NCBI GenBank assembly: GCA_030616145.1
Contig: JAUWXU010000008.1
Span: 1 to 12,428, forward strand
Direction of reading: 5' to 3'
DNA length: 12,428 nt
DNA from: Candidatus Omnitrophota bacterium
GTDB lineage: Bacteria; Omnitrophota; JAUWXU01
Shown: piece by piece, positions 1 to 6,295 of the stretch
Numbering within the stretch: the first letter of the stretch is position 1
How the letters are laid out: each line of letters opens with the position of its first letter
The notes under the pieces: model-generated
What the model was told of the DNA's origin: nothing
The model's database searches: none
Seen by the model: only the letters and a program-made list of their open reading frames with translations
Position numbers and translations under genes: made by a program

Positions 1-1
1 C

Positions 2-322
2 ATTGAGAAGACAGGCATTTTTCGCGGTCTATATCATGTTTTGTTGGGCTCTCTTTCACCTTTAGATGGGATAGGTCCTGACGATTTGGCCATAAACCAA
101 CTCACAGAAAGAATAAAATCAGGCCGGGTCAGAGAAATCATAATAGCTACTAACTGTGATGCCGAAGGAGAGACCACCGCATTATATTTAACCCGTCTGA
201 TTAAACCAATGGAGGTAAAAATAACCCGCATTGCCCGCGGTATACCGGTAGGCAGCACCATTGGATATGCTGACCAGGCAACGCTGGGCAAGGCAATGGA
301 AGGTAGAAGAGAGGTTGTGTAG
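2..322 (+). CDS. recR: RecR recombination mediator, C-terminal part (5' end outside window)
   Basis: RecR works with RecO (and RecF) to load RecA on single-stranded DNA at gaps. The open frame enters from the left edge at base 2, so the true start is not seen. About 106 residues remain, roughly the C-terminal half of a family usually near 200 residues. The missing part would hold the helix-hairpin-helix and the four-cysteine zinc finger. What is visible is the Toprim domain and tail: a TGIFRGLYHVLLG segment, the RecR signature SPLDGIGPDDL, the TNCDAEGETTA Toprim segment, RIARGIPVGS, and the YADQATLGKAMEGRR ending. Together these are diagnostic. The gene ends in TAG at 320-322, with a new promoter starting 4 bases later, so the next gene is probably a separate unit. 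In many bacteria recR follows dnaX and ybaB, but those genes would lie outside the window. Confidence 0.95.
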   Translation: MEKTGIFRGLYHVLLGSLSPLDGIGPDDLAINQLTERIKSGRVREIIIATNCDAEGETTALYLTRLIKPMEVKITRIARGIPVGSTIGYADQATLGKAMEGRREVV

Positions 323-325
323 CCC

Positions 326-354
326 TTGACAAAAAATGGTATTTTTGGTAATAA
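326..354 (+). promoter_or_regulatory. Sigma70-type promoter for the membrane-protein gene
   Basis: The sequence shows TTGACA at 326-331, a 17-base spacer, and TAATAA at 349-354. The predicted start near 361 gives a leader of about 46 bases. A TAATAAAC direct repeat (352-359 and 369-376) overlaps the -10 and the start region and could be a regulator site. Confidence 0.65.
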
Positions 355-406
355 TAAACGGTTAATAGTAATAAACAGTAATCAAAAAAGGAAGGGGGGT
401 TAAGAT

Positions 407-1201
407 ATGGGTCCTGTGTCAGCGATTAAAAAGGGATTTGAAGTAGCAGGTAAAAATTGGGGGTTGATTGTTGTTTTGTTTCTTCTTAATTTTTTCTCAG
501 GCGTAATGGGTGGTCCGCTTAAGGCTGTACAGGAAGATGCTTCTATCGGTATGATATTCCTGGGGATAGCGACAGTTATATTTTTTCTCCTTCTAAGTGT
601 TTTTATCCAGGCAGGTCTTTTGGGCTGCATTAAGGAAGCAATTAAGGATGGACAAACCAAAATAGGCAATATGGTTGCCTTAGGCAAGAAATATTTTTTG
701 CGGCTGCTCGGGTTGACCCTGTTGATAGGTCTTATAGTAGTGCTGCTTGCTATCTTCAGTGGAGGTGGACTGCTGTTATTAAGAGGAGACGGTGGAGGCA
801 TTTTTCTTAGATCAGTAGGCATGTTTATTTCCATTCTATTTGGAGTTCTAGCAATCTGCGCAGCCATAGCGCTTTTTTATTCACCCTATATCCTGGTAGT
901 TGATGATTGCCCGGTTATCGGGTCTATGCGCAAATCAATAGATTTTATTAAAAGATTTTTAGGTAAGGCATTAGGGACAGTGGTTGTTGTTCTTTTAGCA
1001 ATTATTGTTGCATCAATTGTGCTGGCAGTATTGCTTATCCCCTTAGCCTTTTTAACAGGTTCTTCAGAGGAGCCCAGCGGTCTTTTTCAGTTTATCGGCA
1101 ACATTTTGGGCGGCGGTCTTAATGCCTATCTGGGGATTATCGGTATGGCTGCTTTTATGAGTTTATATATGGGATTGACTGTTGAGAAAGAACAGTCTTA
1201 A
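407..1201 (+). CDS. Hypothetical polytopic inner-membrane protein, six predicted helices
   Basis: I do not recognise a specific function. The 264-residue product is very hydrophobic, with about six membrane segments near residues 18-36, 47-72, 99-118, 136-164, 187-217 and 228-256. Short charged loops separate them, and one glycine-rich loop lies at 119-131 with a GDGGG run. The pattern (an amphipathic N-terminus, paired helices, and an FYSPYILVVDDCP segment around 157-169 followed by a basic stretch with 'SIDFIKRF') resembles membrane domains of the YciC/UPF0259 or glycerophosphodiesterase-membrane-domain type. These are often annotated only as integral membrane proteins. The ATG has a purine-rich Shine-Dalgarno (AAGGAAGGGGGG, 388-399) and its own promoter. 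The N-terminus has no cleavable signal peptide. The gene lies 87 bases before the oxidoreductase operon, but a repeat-like spacer separates them and I infer no functional link. No catalytic motif is visible. Confidence 0.8.
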   Translation: MGPVSAIKKGFEVAGKNWGLIVVLFLLNFFSGVMGGPLKAVQEDASIGMIFLGIATVIFFLLLSVFIQAGLLGCIKEAIKDGQTKIGNMVALGKKYFLRLLGLTLLIGLIVVLLAIFSGGGLLLLRGDGGGIFLRSVGMFISILFGVLAICAAIALFYSPYILVVDDCPVIGSMRKSIDFIKRFLGKALGTVVVVLLAIIVASIVLAVLLIPLAFLTGSSEEPSGLFQFIGNILGGGLNAYLGIIGMAAFMSLYMGLTVEKEQS

Positions 1202-1204
1202 AAA

Positions 1205-1272
1205 AGTCCATAGTCGATAGGCAAAAGAAAAAAAGACGCTTTTAAAAATCTATGGACTATTGACCGCGGACT
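1205..1272. repeat. Inverted pair of degenerate 7-bp tandem repeats (AGTCCAT type)
   Basis: The left arm on the plus strand (1205-1220) reads AGTCCAT-AGTCGAT-AG. The right arm on the minus strand (1272 back to 1250) reads AGTCCGC-GGTCAAT-AGTCCAT-AG. The arms therefore consist of 7-base units of the same family in opposite orientation. They include a perfect 9-bp inverted match (1205-1213 with 1250-1258) around an A-rich 36-base centre. Nothing follows the right arm that would make it a standard terminator. It fills most of the 87-base gap before porC. It may be a remnant of a dispersed intergenic repeat or simply a large stem-loop. Confidence 0.55.
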
Positions 1273-1288
1273 TAATAAGGAGTGAGGA

Positions 1289-1858
1289 ATGGATGAACTG
1301 ATTGAGATTCGCTGGCACGGAAGAGGCGGCCAGGGTGCAAAGACGGCTGCCCAGTTTTTGGCCGAGGCTGCCCTGGAAGAGGGCAAATATATCCAGGCCT
1401 TTCCTGAGTATGGTCCGGAAAGGGCCGGTGCGCCAATGAGGGCCTATACCCGAATCAGCAACCAGCCGATAAAGATCCATTCCGCTATTAGAAGTCCCCG
1501 GGCAGTGGTGGTTATTGACCCAACCCTGGCGACCTCATTGGTCCTGGAAGGGTTGGGCAAAGACGGCCTGCTTATTATAAATTCTTCAGATTCGCCCGAT
1601 GAATTGAGAAAAAGACTAAATTACAAAGGCGGTAAACTGGCCACGGTGGATGCAAACAGGATTTCTCTGGAGGCAGTGGGCAGAGAGATGCCCAATACAC
1701 CGATGCTTGGTGCCCTCCTCAAGGTTTTTCCAGTGGTATCAATGGAGGCAATAGAGAAACAGGTAAGGGCAAAATTTTTGAAAAAGATCGGCGAGGAAAA
1801 GACAGAGGCAAACATCCAGGCAGTTCGCCGGGCGCATAGCGAGGTAAAATTAGGATGA
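1289..1858 (+). CDS. porC: 2-oxoacid:ferredoxin oxidoreductase, gamma subunit (pyruvate/ketoisovalerate type)
   Basis: This is the gamma subunit of a four-subunit pyruvate (or related 2-oxoacid) ferredoxin oxidoreductase, the cytoplasmic enzyme that converts 2-oxoacid and CoA to acyl-CoA, CO2 and reduced ferredoxin. At 189 residues it has the normal length for PorC/PorG. Diagnostic segments are the N-terminal IRWHGRGGQGAKTAA (residues 7-21), the AFPEYGPERAGAPMRAYTRI region (37-56), and VVIDPTL (74-80). NTPMLGALLKVFP (136-148) corresponds to the family's usual 'N..MLGA' motif. The ATG follows AAGGAG at 1277-1282. Its stop overlaps the next start in an ATGA (1855-1858), so translation of the delta subunit is probably coupled. 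It opens the operon porC-porD-porA-porB. I could not find a clear promoter in the short upstream gap, which is occupied by a repeat. The substrate (pyruvate versus 2-ketoisovalerate) cannot be fixed from this subunit. Confidence 0.93.
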   Translation: MDELIEIRWHGRGGQGAKTAAQFLAEAALEEGKYIQAFPEYGPERAGAPMRAYTRISNQPIKIHSAIRSPRAVVVIDPTLATSLVLEGLGKDGLLIINSSDSPDELRKRLNYKGGKLATVDANRISLEAVGREMPNTPMLGALLKVFPVVSMEAIEKQVRAKFLKKIGEEKTEANIQAVRRAHSEVKLG

Positions 1859-2130
1859 GTAAAAAGGGCTGGAAAGATATACCAATCGGTGGATTAATTG
1901 CCAAAGGAGGAACGGCCCGGGACTATAAGACCGGCGATTGGTCTACGTCCAAGCCGGTAAGGGATGAATCCAAATGTATCCATTGTCTATTGTGCTGGGT
2001 ATATTGTCCTGATTCAAGTGTGTTGGTTAAGGATGGCAAGATGATCGGCTTTGATTATGAATATTGTAAGGGATGCGGAATCTGTGTTTCGGTGTGTCCC
2101 CGGAAATGCATAAAGATGGAGAAAAAATAA
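1855..2130 (+). CDS. porD: 2-oxoacid:ferredoxin oxidoreductase, delta (ferredoxin-like) subunit
   Basis: This small subunit carries two [4Fe-4S] clusters that pass electrons from the catalytic core to external ferredoxin. The 91-residue protein shows two complete binding motifs: C41-x2-C44-x2-C47-x3-C51-P and C71-x2-C74-x2-C77-x3-C81-P. C85 is an additional cysteine. The N-terminal 35 residues, with a GGLIAKGGTARDYKTGDWS-like segment, match the PorD family, where this arm precedes the 'KPV.D..KCI.C' start of the ferredoxin fold. Length and arrangement are standard. The start overlaps the porC stop by 4 bases, and porA starts 1 base after its stop, so all three are tightly coupled. The spacing of cluster cysteines is canonical, with no loss. 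Confidence 0.95.
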   Translation: MSKKGWKDIPIGGLIAKGGTARDYKTGDWSTSKPVRDESKCIHCLLCWVYCPDSSVLVKDGKMIGFDYEYCKGCGICVSVCPRKCIKMEKK

Positions 2131-2131
2131 G

Positions 2132-3313
2132 TTGACGATTAAAAGAGTTCCTTTAACAGGAGACCAGGCAGCAGCAGAGGCAATGCGTCAGATTGAACCG
2201 GACGTGCTTGCCGCCTATCCAATTACGCCGCAGACCGAAATCGTTATGACCTTTTCACAGTTTGTAGCTGACGGCAGGGTGAAGACAGAGATGATTCCTG
2301 TTGAATCAGAGCATAGCGCGATGAGCGCCTGCGTGGGAGCAGCATCAGCCGGCGCCCGCACAATGACCGCAACCTCAGCCAACGGGTTAGCCCTGATGTG
2401 GGAAATAGTTTATATAGCGGCCTCTACCCGGCTTCCCATTGTAATGCCAGTGGTAAACAGGGCCTTATCCGGTCCGATCAACATCCACTGTGACCATTCA
2501 GATACAATGGGTGCGCGTGATTCGGGCTGGCTGCAGGTTTATTGCGAAAATGCCCAGGAGGTTTACGAGAGCATAATTTCAGCCGTCAGGATTGCCGAAC
2601 ATCCTGAGATATTGTTGCCGATAATGGTTTGCCAGGATGGTTTCATTACCAGCCATGCTGTAGAAGGGCTTGAAATTTTTGACGACCAAAAAGTAAAGGC
2701 GTTCATCGGCGAGTATAAACCCAGATTTTCTCTTTTAGATACAGATAATCCCGTAACTGTTGGTCCATTGGACCTGCAGGATTATTACTTTGAGCATAAA
2801 CGCCAGCAGTCCGAGGCAATGGAGAAGGCGTTGTCGATAATTCCGTCGGTATTGGGTAAATTCAATAAGGCCTTTAACAGAAATTATGGGCTTGTTGAAT
2901 CCTATAAGTTGGATGATGCCGAGGTAGCAGTGGTGGTGATGAGTTCTACTGCTGGTACTGCCAAGGCTGCGGTAGATAATCTTCGGGCAAAGGGCCTTAA
3001 GGTGGGATTGTTAAGGCCGCGCTTTTTCAGGCCTTTTCCAAAAAAGGTAATTGTTCAGGCCCTTTCAAACCTAAAGGCGGTTAGCGCCTTAGATAGAAGC
3101 GAATCGTTCTCTACGCAGGGCGGGCCACTATTTGTGGAACTAAAGTCAGCCCTTTACGAATCAGACAGGCAGCCATTGCTCAATAATCATATCTTTGGCC
3201 TGGGAGGACGAGACATAGATGTAGGCGAAATAGAAGACGTGTTTAAAGATTTGATTAAAGTGGCAAAAAACAACAAGGTTGAAAGGTTGGTCAATTATCT
3301 TGGCGTGCGTTAG
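2132..3313 (+). CDS. porA: 2-oxoacid:ferredoxin oxidoreductase, alpha subunit (probably pyruvate)
   Basis: The alpha subunit carries the pyrimidine-binding and transketolase C-terminal-like domains of the oxidoreductase. The product has 393 residues, normal for PorA. Visible motifs are TGDQAAAEAMRQ (9-20), the family signature AYPITPQTEIV (28-38), PVESEHSAMSACVGAASAGAR (56-76), TSANGLALM (81-89), and RALSGPINIHCDHSDTM (110-126). These are followed by the SGWLQVYCENAQE segment typical of POR-type alpha chains. The C-terminal domain contains GLKVGLLRPRFFRPFP (about 289-304) and a GLGGRDI segment. The start is TTG at 2132, one base after the porD stop; GGAG at 2118-2121 lies 10 bases upstream, and an internal ATG would remove the conserved N-terminus. 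The pyruvate assignment rests on family resemblance. A 2-ketoisovalerate enzyme is the main alternative. Confidence 0.93.
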   Translation: MTIKRVPLTGDQAAAEAMRQIEPDVLAAYPITPQTEIVMTFSQFVADGRVKTEMIPVESEHSAMSACVGAASAGARTMTATSANGLALMWEIVYIAASTRLPIVMPVVNRALSGPINIHCDHSDTMGARDSGWLQVYCENAQEVYESIISAVRIAEHPEILLPIMVCQDGFITSHAVEGLEIFDDQKVKAFIGEYKPRFSLLDTDNPVTVGPLDLQDYYFEHKRQQSEAMEKALSIIPSVLGKFNKAFNRNYGLVESYKLDDAEVAVVVMSSTAGTAKAAVDNLRAKGLKVGLLRPRFFRPFPKKVIVQALSNLKAVSALDRSESFSTQGGPLFVELKSALYESDRQPLLNNHIFGLGGRDIDVGEIEDVFKDLIKVAKNNKVERLVNYLGVR

Positions 3314-3335
3314 ATTATTTAGTTGAGGAACCAAT

Positions 3336-4265
3336 ATGGCAAACCTGAAAGAACTTTCTAAGACTATTCCGGAGCGGTTGGTTAGCGGCCACCGGTTATG
3401 CGCAGGTTGTGGTGCCTCTATTGTGGTGCGCCAGGTTTTGATGGGGACAACCTCACCAATAGTAGTTGCAGCGGCAACAGGATGCCTGGAGGTAGCCACC
3501 AGCATATATCCCTACACTGCCTGGAACGTTCCCTTCATCCATAACGCCTTTGAAAATGTAGCTGCTACTATAAGTGGAGTGGAAACGGCCTATCGCTCGT
3601 TAAAAAAACAGGGAAAGATAAAAAAGGATATAAAGTTCGTGGCCTTTGGCGGAGATGGTGGGACCTATGATATAGGGCTTCAGTCCTTGTCCGGTGCCCT
3701 GGAGAGAGGGCACGATTTTGTTTATGTCTGTTATGACAACGAGGCCTATATGAATACCGGCACTCAGCGTTCAGGCGCTACCCCTCGCGGCGCCTCAACA
3801 ACCACTGCGCCTTGCGGAAAGGCCAGCTTTGGCAAGCCGCAATTCAAAAAAGACCTGACCGCAATAGCCGTTGCCCACAATATTCCTTACGTGGCCCAGG
3901 CCTCCATTTCTCACTGGAATGACCTGGTTACCAAATCCAACAAGGCGTTCAGCGTTAAAGGACCGGCCTTTTTGAATATCATTTCTATGTGCCACCGGGG
4001 CTGGAGATTTCCACCGGAGAAGACGGTCGAGGTTGCAAAACTGGCAGTCCAGACCTGTTTCTGGCCTTTATATGAGGTGGAAAACGGTAAGTGGAAATTG
4101 ACCGTTAAGCCCGGAGAGATTAAACCGTTAAAGGAGTGGTTATTCTTGCAGGGCAGATTCAAACATCTTCAGAAACCGGAAAATAAAGATATCGTGGAAG
4201 AACTTCAGGCTCACGTTACTAAAAGATGGAAAGAGCTGTTGGCTAAATGCGGCGAGATACCCTAA
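3336..4265 (+). CDS. porB: 2-oxoacid:ferredoxin oxidoreductase, beta (TPP and Fe-S) subunit
   Basis: The beta subunit binds thiamine diphosphate with Mg2+ and the proximal [4Fe-4S] cluster. The product has 309 residues. Cluster ligands are visible as C22-x2-C25 in HRLCAGCGAS, C50 in ATGCLEV, and C219 in SMCHRGW, the usual four-cysteine set of PorB. The TPP site is FGGDGGTYDIG (104-114) with the downstream YDNEAYMNTGTQRSGATP (133-150), both highly conserved. The ATG is preceded by TGAGGA (3322-3327). This is the last gene of the operon, 22 bases after porA. Its TAA (4263-4265) overlaps the stop codon of the convergent uppP gene, and no terminator hairpin lies between them. All catalytic features are intact, so the enzyme should be active if the four subunits are expressed together. 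Confidence 0.94.
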   Translation: MANLKELSKTIPERLVSGHRLCAGCGASIVVRQVLMGTTSPIVVAAATGCLEVATSIYPYTAWNVPFIHNAFENVAATISGVETAYRSLKKQGKIKKDIKFVAFGGDGGTYDIGLQSLSGALERGHDFVYVCYDNEAYMNTGTQRSGATPRGASTTTAPCGKASFGKPQFKKDLTAIAVAHNIPYVAQASISHWNDLVTKSNKAFSVKGPAFLNIISMCHRGWRFPPEKTVEVAKLAVQTCFWPLYEVENGKWKLTVKPGEIKPLKEWLFLQGRFKHLQKPENKDIVEELQAHVTKRWKELLAKCGEIP

Positions 4266-5029
4266 AGAATAAATAGAAATATCAACCCAATAGCCAGGCA
4301 GTAATAACCGAAATAGGAAAACCTTGCTTTTTGGATAACACGGAATAATATTTTAAGGGCCAGCAGGCCGCTTAAAAAGGCCAGCAGGGTTCCGGCCAGC
4401 AGATAAACGATAACAGGTCCTGGAACACGACCCAATTCACTTGATTCAAGGATAAAAGCGCCTAAGATTACTGGTATAGCAGCCAGAAAGGAAAATCGGA
4501 AGGCGCTTTCTTTATTTACATCCCTGAACAGCAGGGTGCTGATAGTGATTCCCGAACGGGATATTCCCGGGATAACGGCTAAAGACTGGGTAATACCCAG
4601 CCAGAGTGCGTCTTTTATATTTAATTCCGAAAGGTTTCTTTTGCCGTTTATAAATTTCTTTGTAACCAACAGAACAATCCCGGTTACAATAAGCATCAGG
4701 CAGACCTTTTGAGGCGAGGCGAAAAGTCCTTTAAAAAAATCCCTGCCCAGGATTCCGCATAGACCGGTAATCAGCGTAACAACAGCTATATAGATAACAA
4801 TTTTTGTGTTACGCCGCGTAAAAAAATCATAGATTATTTTTCTTATATCGTTAAAGAAGAAAAAACAGACAGCCAGCAGGGTGCCCAGATGGAGCATTAC
4901 GCCTACCAGGCAGCCGTCTTCGTCCAGGGCAAGATATTTTTGCAGGATTACCAGATGTCCCGAAGAACTTACCGGCAAAAATTCAGTAAACCCCTGCACT
5001 ACGCCTAAGATCAGATATTTGATTAGCAT
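4262..5029 (-). CDS. uppP: Undecaprenyl-diphosphatase UppP (BacA family)
   Basis: This integral membrane phosphatase removes one phosphate from undecaprenyl diphosphate, recycling the lipid carrier for peptidoglycan and other envelope polymers; overproduction is known to give bacitracin resistance. The 255-residue protein has the two family signatures. The first is VQGFTEFLPVSSSGHL (11-26), containing E16 and H25. The second is PGISRSGITIS (154-164), containing the essential arginine R158. The first of the two glutamates found in the E. coli signature is replaced by Q12, a common variant. Multiple membrane helices fill the rest, including a strongly aromatic one at about 50-59. The ATG at 5029 is set by the usual position of the first signature, a few residues from the N-terminus. 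No Shine-Dalgarno precedes it, and a promoter lies so close that the mRNA may be leaderless. The gene is convergent with porB and divergent from the DHS-like gene. Confidence 0.95.
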   Translation of the reverse strand: MLIKYLILGVVQGFTEFLPVSSSGHLVILQKYLALDEDGCLVGVMLHLGTLLAVCFFFFNDIRKIIYDFFTRRNTKIVIYIAVVTLITGLCGILGRDFFKGLFASPQKVCLMLIVTGIVLLVTKKFINGKRNLSELNIKDALWLGITQSLAVIPGISRSGITISTLLFRDVNKESAFRFSFLAAIPVILGAFILESSELGRVPGPVIVYLLAGTLLAFLSGLLALKILFRVIQKARFSYFGYYCLAIGLIFLFIL

Positions 5030-5036
5030 AGAGATT

Positions 5037-5065
5037 AATATACGACAAATAGGGTTTGATGTAAA
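5037..5065 (-). promoter_or_regulatory. uppP promoter, probably giving leaderless mRNA
   Basis: On the minus strand, TTTACA (5065-5060), a 17-base spacer and TATATT (5042-5037) precede the uppP ATG (5029-5027) by only 7 bases. The usual spacing puts the transcription start at 5030 or 5029, on or beside the start codon. The 7 intervening bases, AATCTCT, contain no Shine-Dalgarno. Confidence 0.6.
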
Positions 5066-5077
5066 GCTTTTTGAGGC

Positions 5078-5106
5078 TTGACTGAAATCCCATATTGTGT
5101 TATTTT
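5078..5106 (+). promoter_or_regulatory. Promoter for the DHS-like/hldD operon
   Basis: The sequence shows TTGACT (5078-5083), a 17-base spacer and TATTTT (5101-5106). The start expected near 5113 gives a leader of about 37 bases containing AGGAGG at 5137-5142. It is arranged back to back with the uppP promoter, the two -35 elements being 12 bases apart, so one regulator or local supercoiling could affect both. Confidence 0.5.
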
Positions 5107-5149
5107 TAATAGGGAAGAGTTGATAAAAGCTTGAACAGGAGGTTTATCC

Positions 5150-6295
5150 GTGAAGACAAAAAAGAAAAAGTCGTCTTTAGGACACAGCAAATTGGAAAAG
5201 ATTTATCTTGGCTCGCCACTGACAAAGGGCCTGAAAGATAAAAAGAAATCCCTGCTTTCCAGGCCGGTCAAGGCGGTTAACCCGCTCCGGGCCGACTCGA
5301 TCGTGGGCCTTTTGGATTCCTATAAGGATATGTCTATTCAGGCGCGGATGCTCGGGCAGTGCGCCTCTGTCTATCAGAATATGCTTAAGGATAAGACCCG
5401 GCCGACCATATTCCTGGGTTTGGCTGGTCCCCTTATCGCCGGGGGGCTGAGAAAGACAATCAGAGACATGATTGCCTATGGTGTTGTGGATGTAATTGTT
5501 TCCACCGGCGCAATTCTCTATCAGGATCTCTATCAGGCCCTGGGGCACAAACATTATATTGGCTCGCCGAACGCTGATGACAGTGTCTTGCGGAAACTTT
5601 TGATTAACCGGATATACGACACCTATGTCGATGATGAAAAGTTTGTCAAGACAGATAGCTGGGTTGGAAGGTTTGCCGATACGCTGGAACCGCGGTCCTA
5701 TTCCAGCCGCGAGTTTTTAGCGTTGCTCTGCAGCCAGATCAAAGACAGCGAGTCCATTCTGAAGACCGCTTCTAAATACGGGATCCCGGTTTTTTCGCCG
5801 GCGCTTAACGATTCAAGTATCGGGATAGGATTGACCGACCATTATCATATAAATAGGACCCTTAAACAGGGCAAGATTACCATAGATTCTATCAGGGATA
5901 ACTATGAACTTACCCAGATAATGGTCAAGTCTCCAAAGACAGCAGCCGTCTATATTGCCGGCGGAGTCCCTAAAAATTTTATTAACGATTCGGTAGTAAT
6001 GGGATATATCTTCGGTAAAAACACCGGTGGACATTCTTATGCCTTTCAGCTTACTACTGATTCACCGCACTGGGGAGGATTAAGCGGCTCTACCCTTGAG
6101 GAAGCCAAGAGCTGGGGAAAGGTTTCTGGAAAGGCCGCCAAGGCAATGGCCTTTGTTGAGCCAACGGTTTCGCTTCCTTTGGTGGTTGGTTATGTCCTGC
6201 AAAAGGGTTTGTGGAAAGGCAGGCGCCGGTTGAAATTCAGCTGGGACAGCGATATCTTAAAAAGATTAGAGATCGGCGGGATTGTGAGTGTATGA
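5150..6295 (+). CDS. Deoxyhypusine synthase-like protein (possible homospermidine/polyamine-modifying enzyme)
   Basis: The product belongs to the deoxyhypusine synthase fold, NAD-dependent enzymes that transfer the aminobutyl group of spermidine. In eukaryotes and archaea the acceptor is a lysine of eIF5A. Bacteria have no eIF5A, and some bacterial members instead act on small amines to make homospermidine. The 381 residues show NAD-site and core segments FLGLAGPLIAGGLRK (88-102), DVIVSTGAILYQDL (114-127), a PALND..IG stretch (217-226), AGGVPKNFI (270-278), and EEAKSWGKVSGKA (317-329). In the last, K324 aligns with the catalytic lysine of the WGK motif. The histidine pair after GGVVK in human DHS is NF here, as I recall it being in many prokaryotic members. 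The N-terminus is lysine-rich. The start is GTG, 7 bases after a perfect AGGAGG. The stop overlaps the hldD start (ATGA). No polyamine gene is nearby, so the substrate is open. Confidence 0.85.
   Translation: MKTKKKKSSLGHSKLEKIYLGSPLTKGLKDKKKSLLSRPVKAVNPLRADSIVGLLDSYKDMSIQARMLGQCASVYQNMLKDKTRPTIFLGLAGPLIAGGLRKTIRDMIAYGVVDVIVSTGAILYQDLYQALGHKHYIGSPNADDSVLRKLLINRIYDTYVDDEKFVKTDSWVGRFADTLEPRSYSSREFLALLCSQIKDSESILKTASKYGIPVFSPALNDSSIGIGLTDHYHINRTLKQGKITIDSIRDNYELTQIMVKSPKTAAVYIAGGVPKNFINDSVVMGYIFGKNTGGHSYAFQLTTDSPHWGGLSGSTLEEAKSWGKVSGKAAKAMAFVEPTVSLPLVVGYVLQKGLWKGRRRLKFSWDSDILKRLEIGGIVSV

Noticed and set aside
400..867. A 155-codon minus-strand frame opposite the membrane-protein gene.
   Set aside because: It is a proline, isoleucine and arginine-rich mirror of a hydrophobic coding region, with no recognisable domain, while the plus-strand gene has a promoter and Shine-Dalgarno.
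1260..1288. TTGACC at 1260-1265 as the -35 of a porC promoter.
   Set aside because: The -10 position would fall at the Shine-Dalgarno and start codon, with no TATAAT-like sequence there; TTGACC also lies inside the heptamer repeat.
6211..6291. An upstream in-frame extension of hldD by 27 residues.
   Set aside because: The Rossmann GGAGFIGS motif should lie near residue 7, which the ATG at 6292 gives; the extension lies wholly within the preceding gene.
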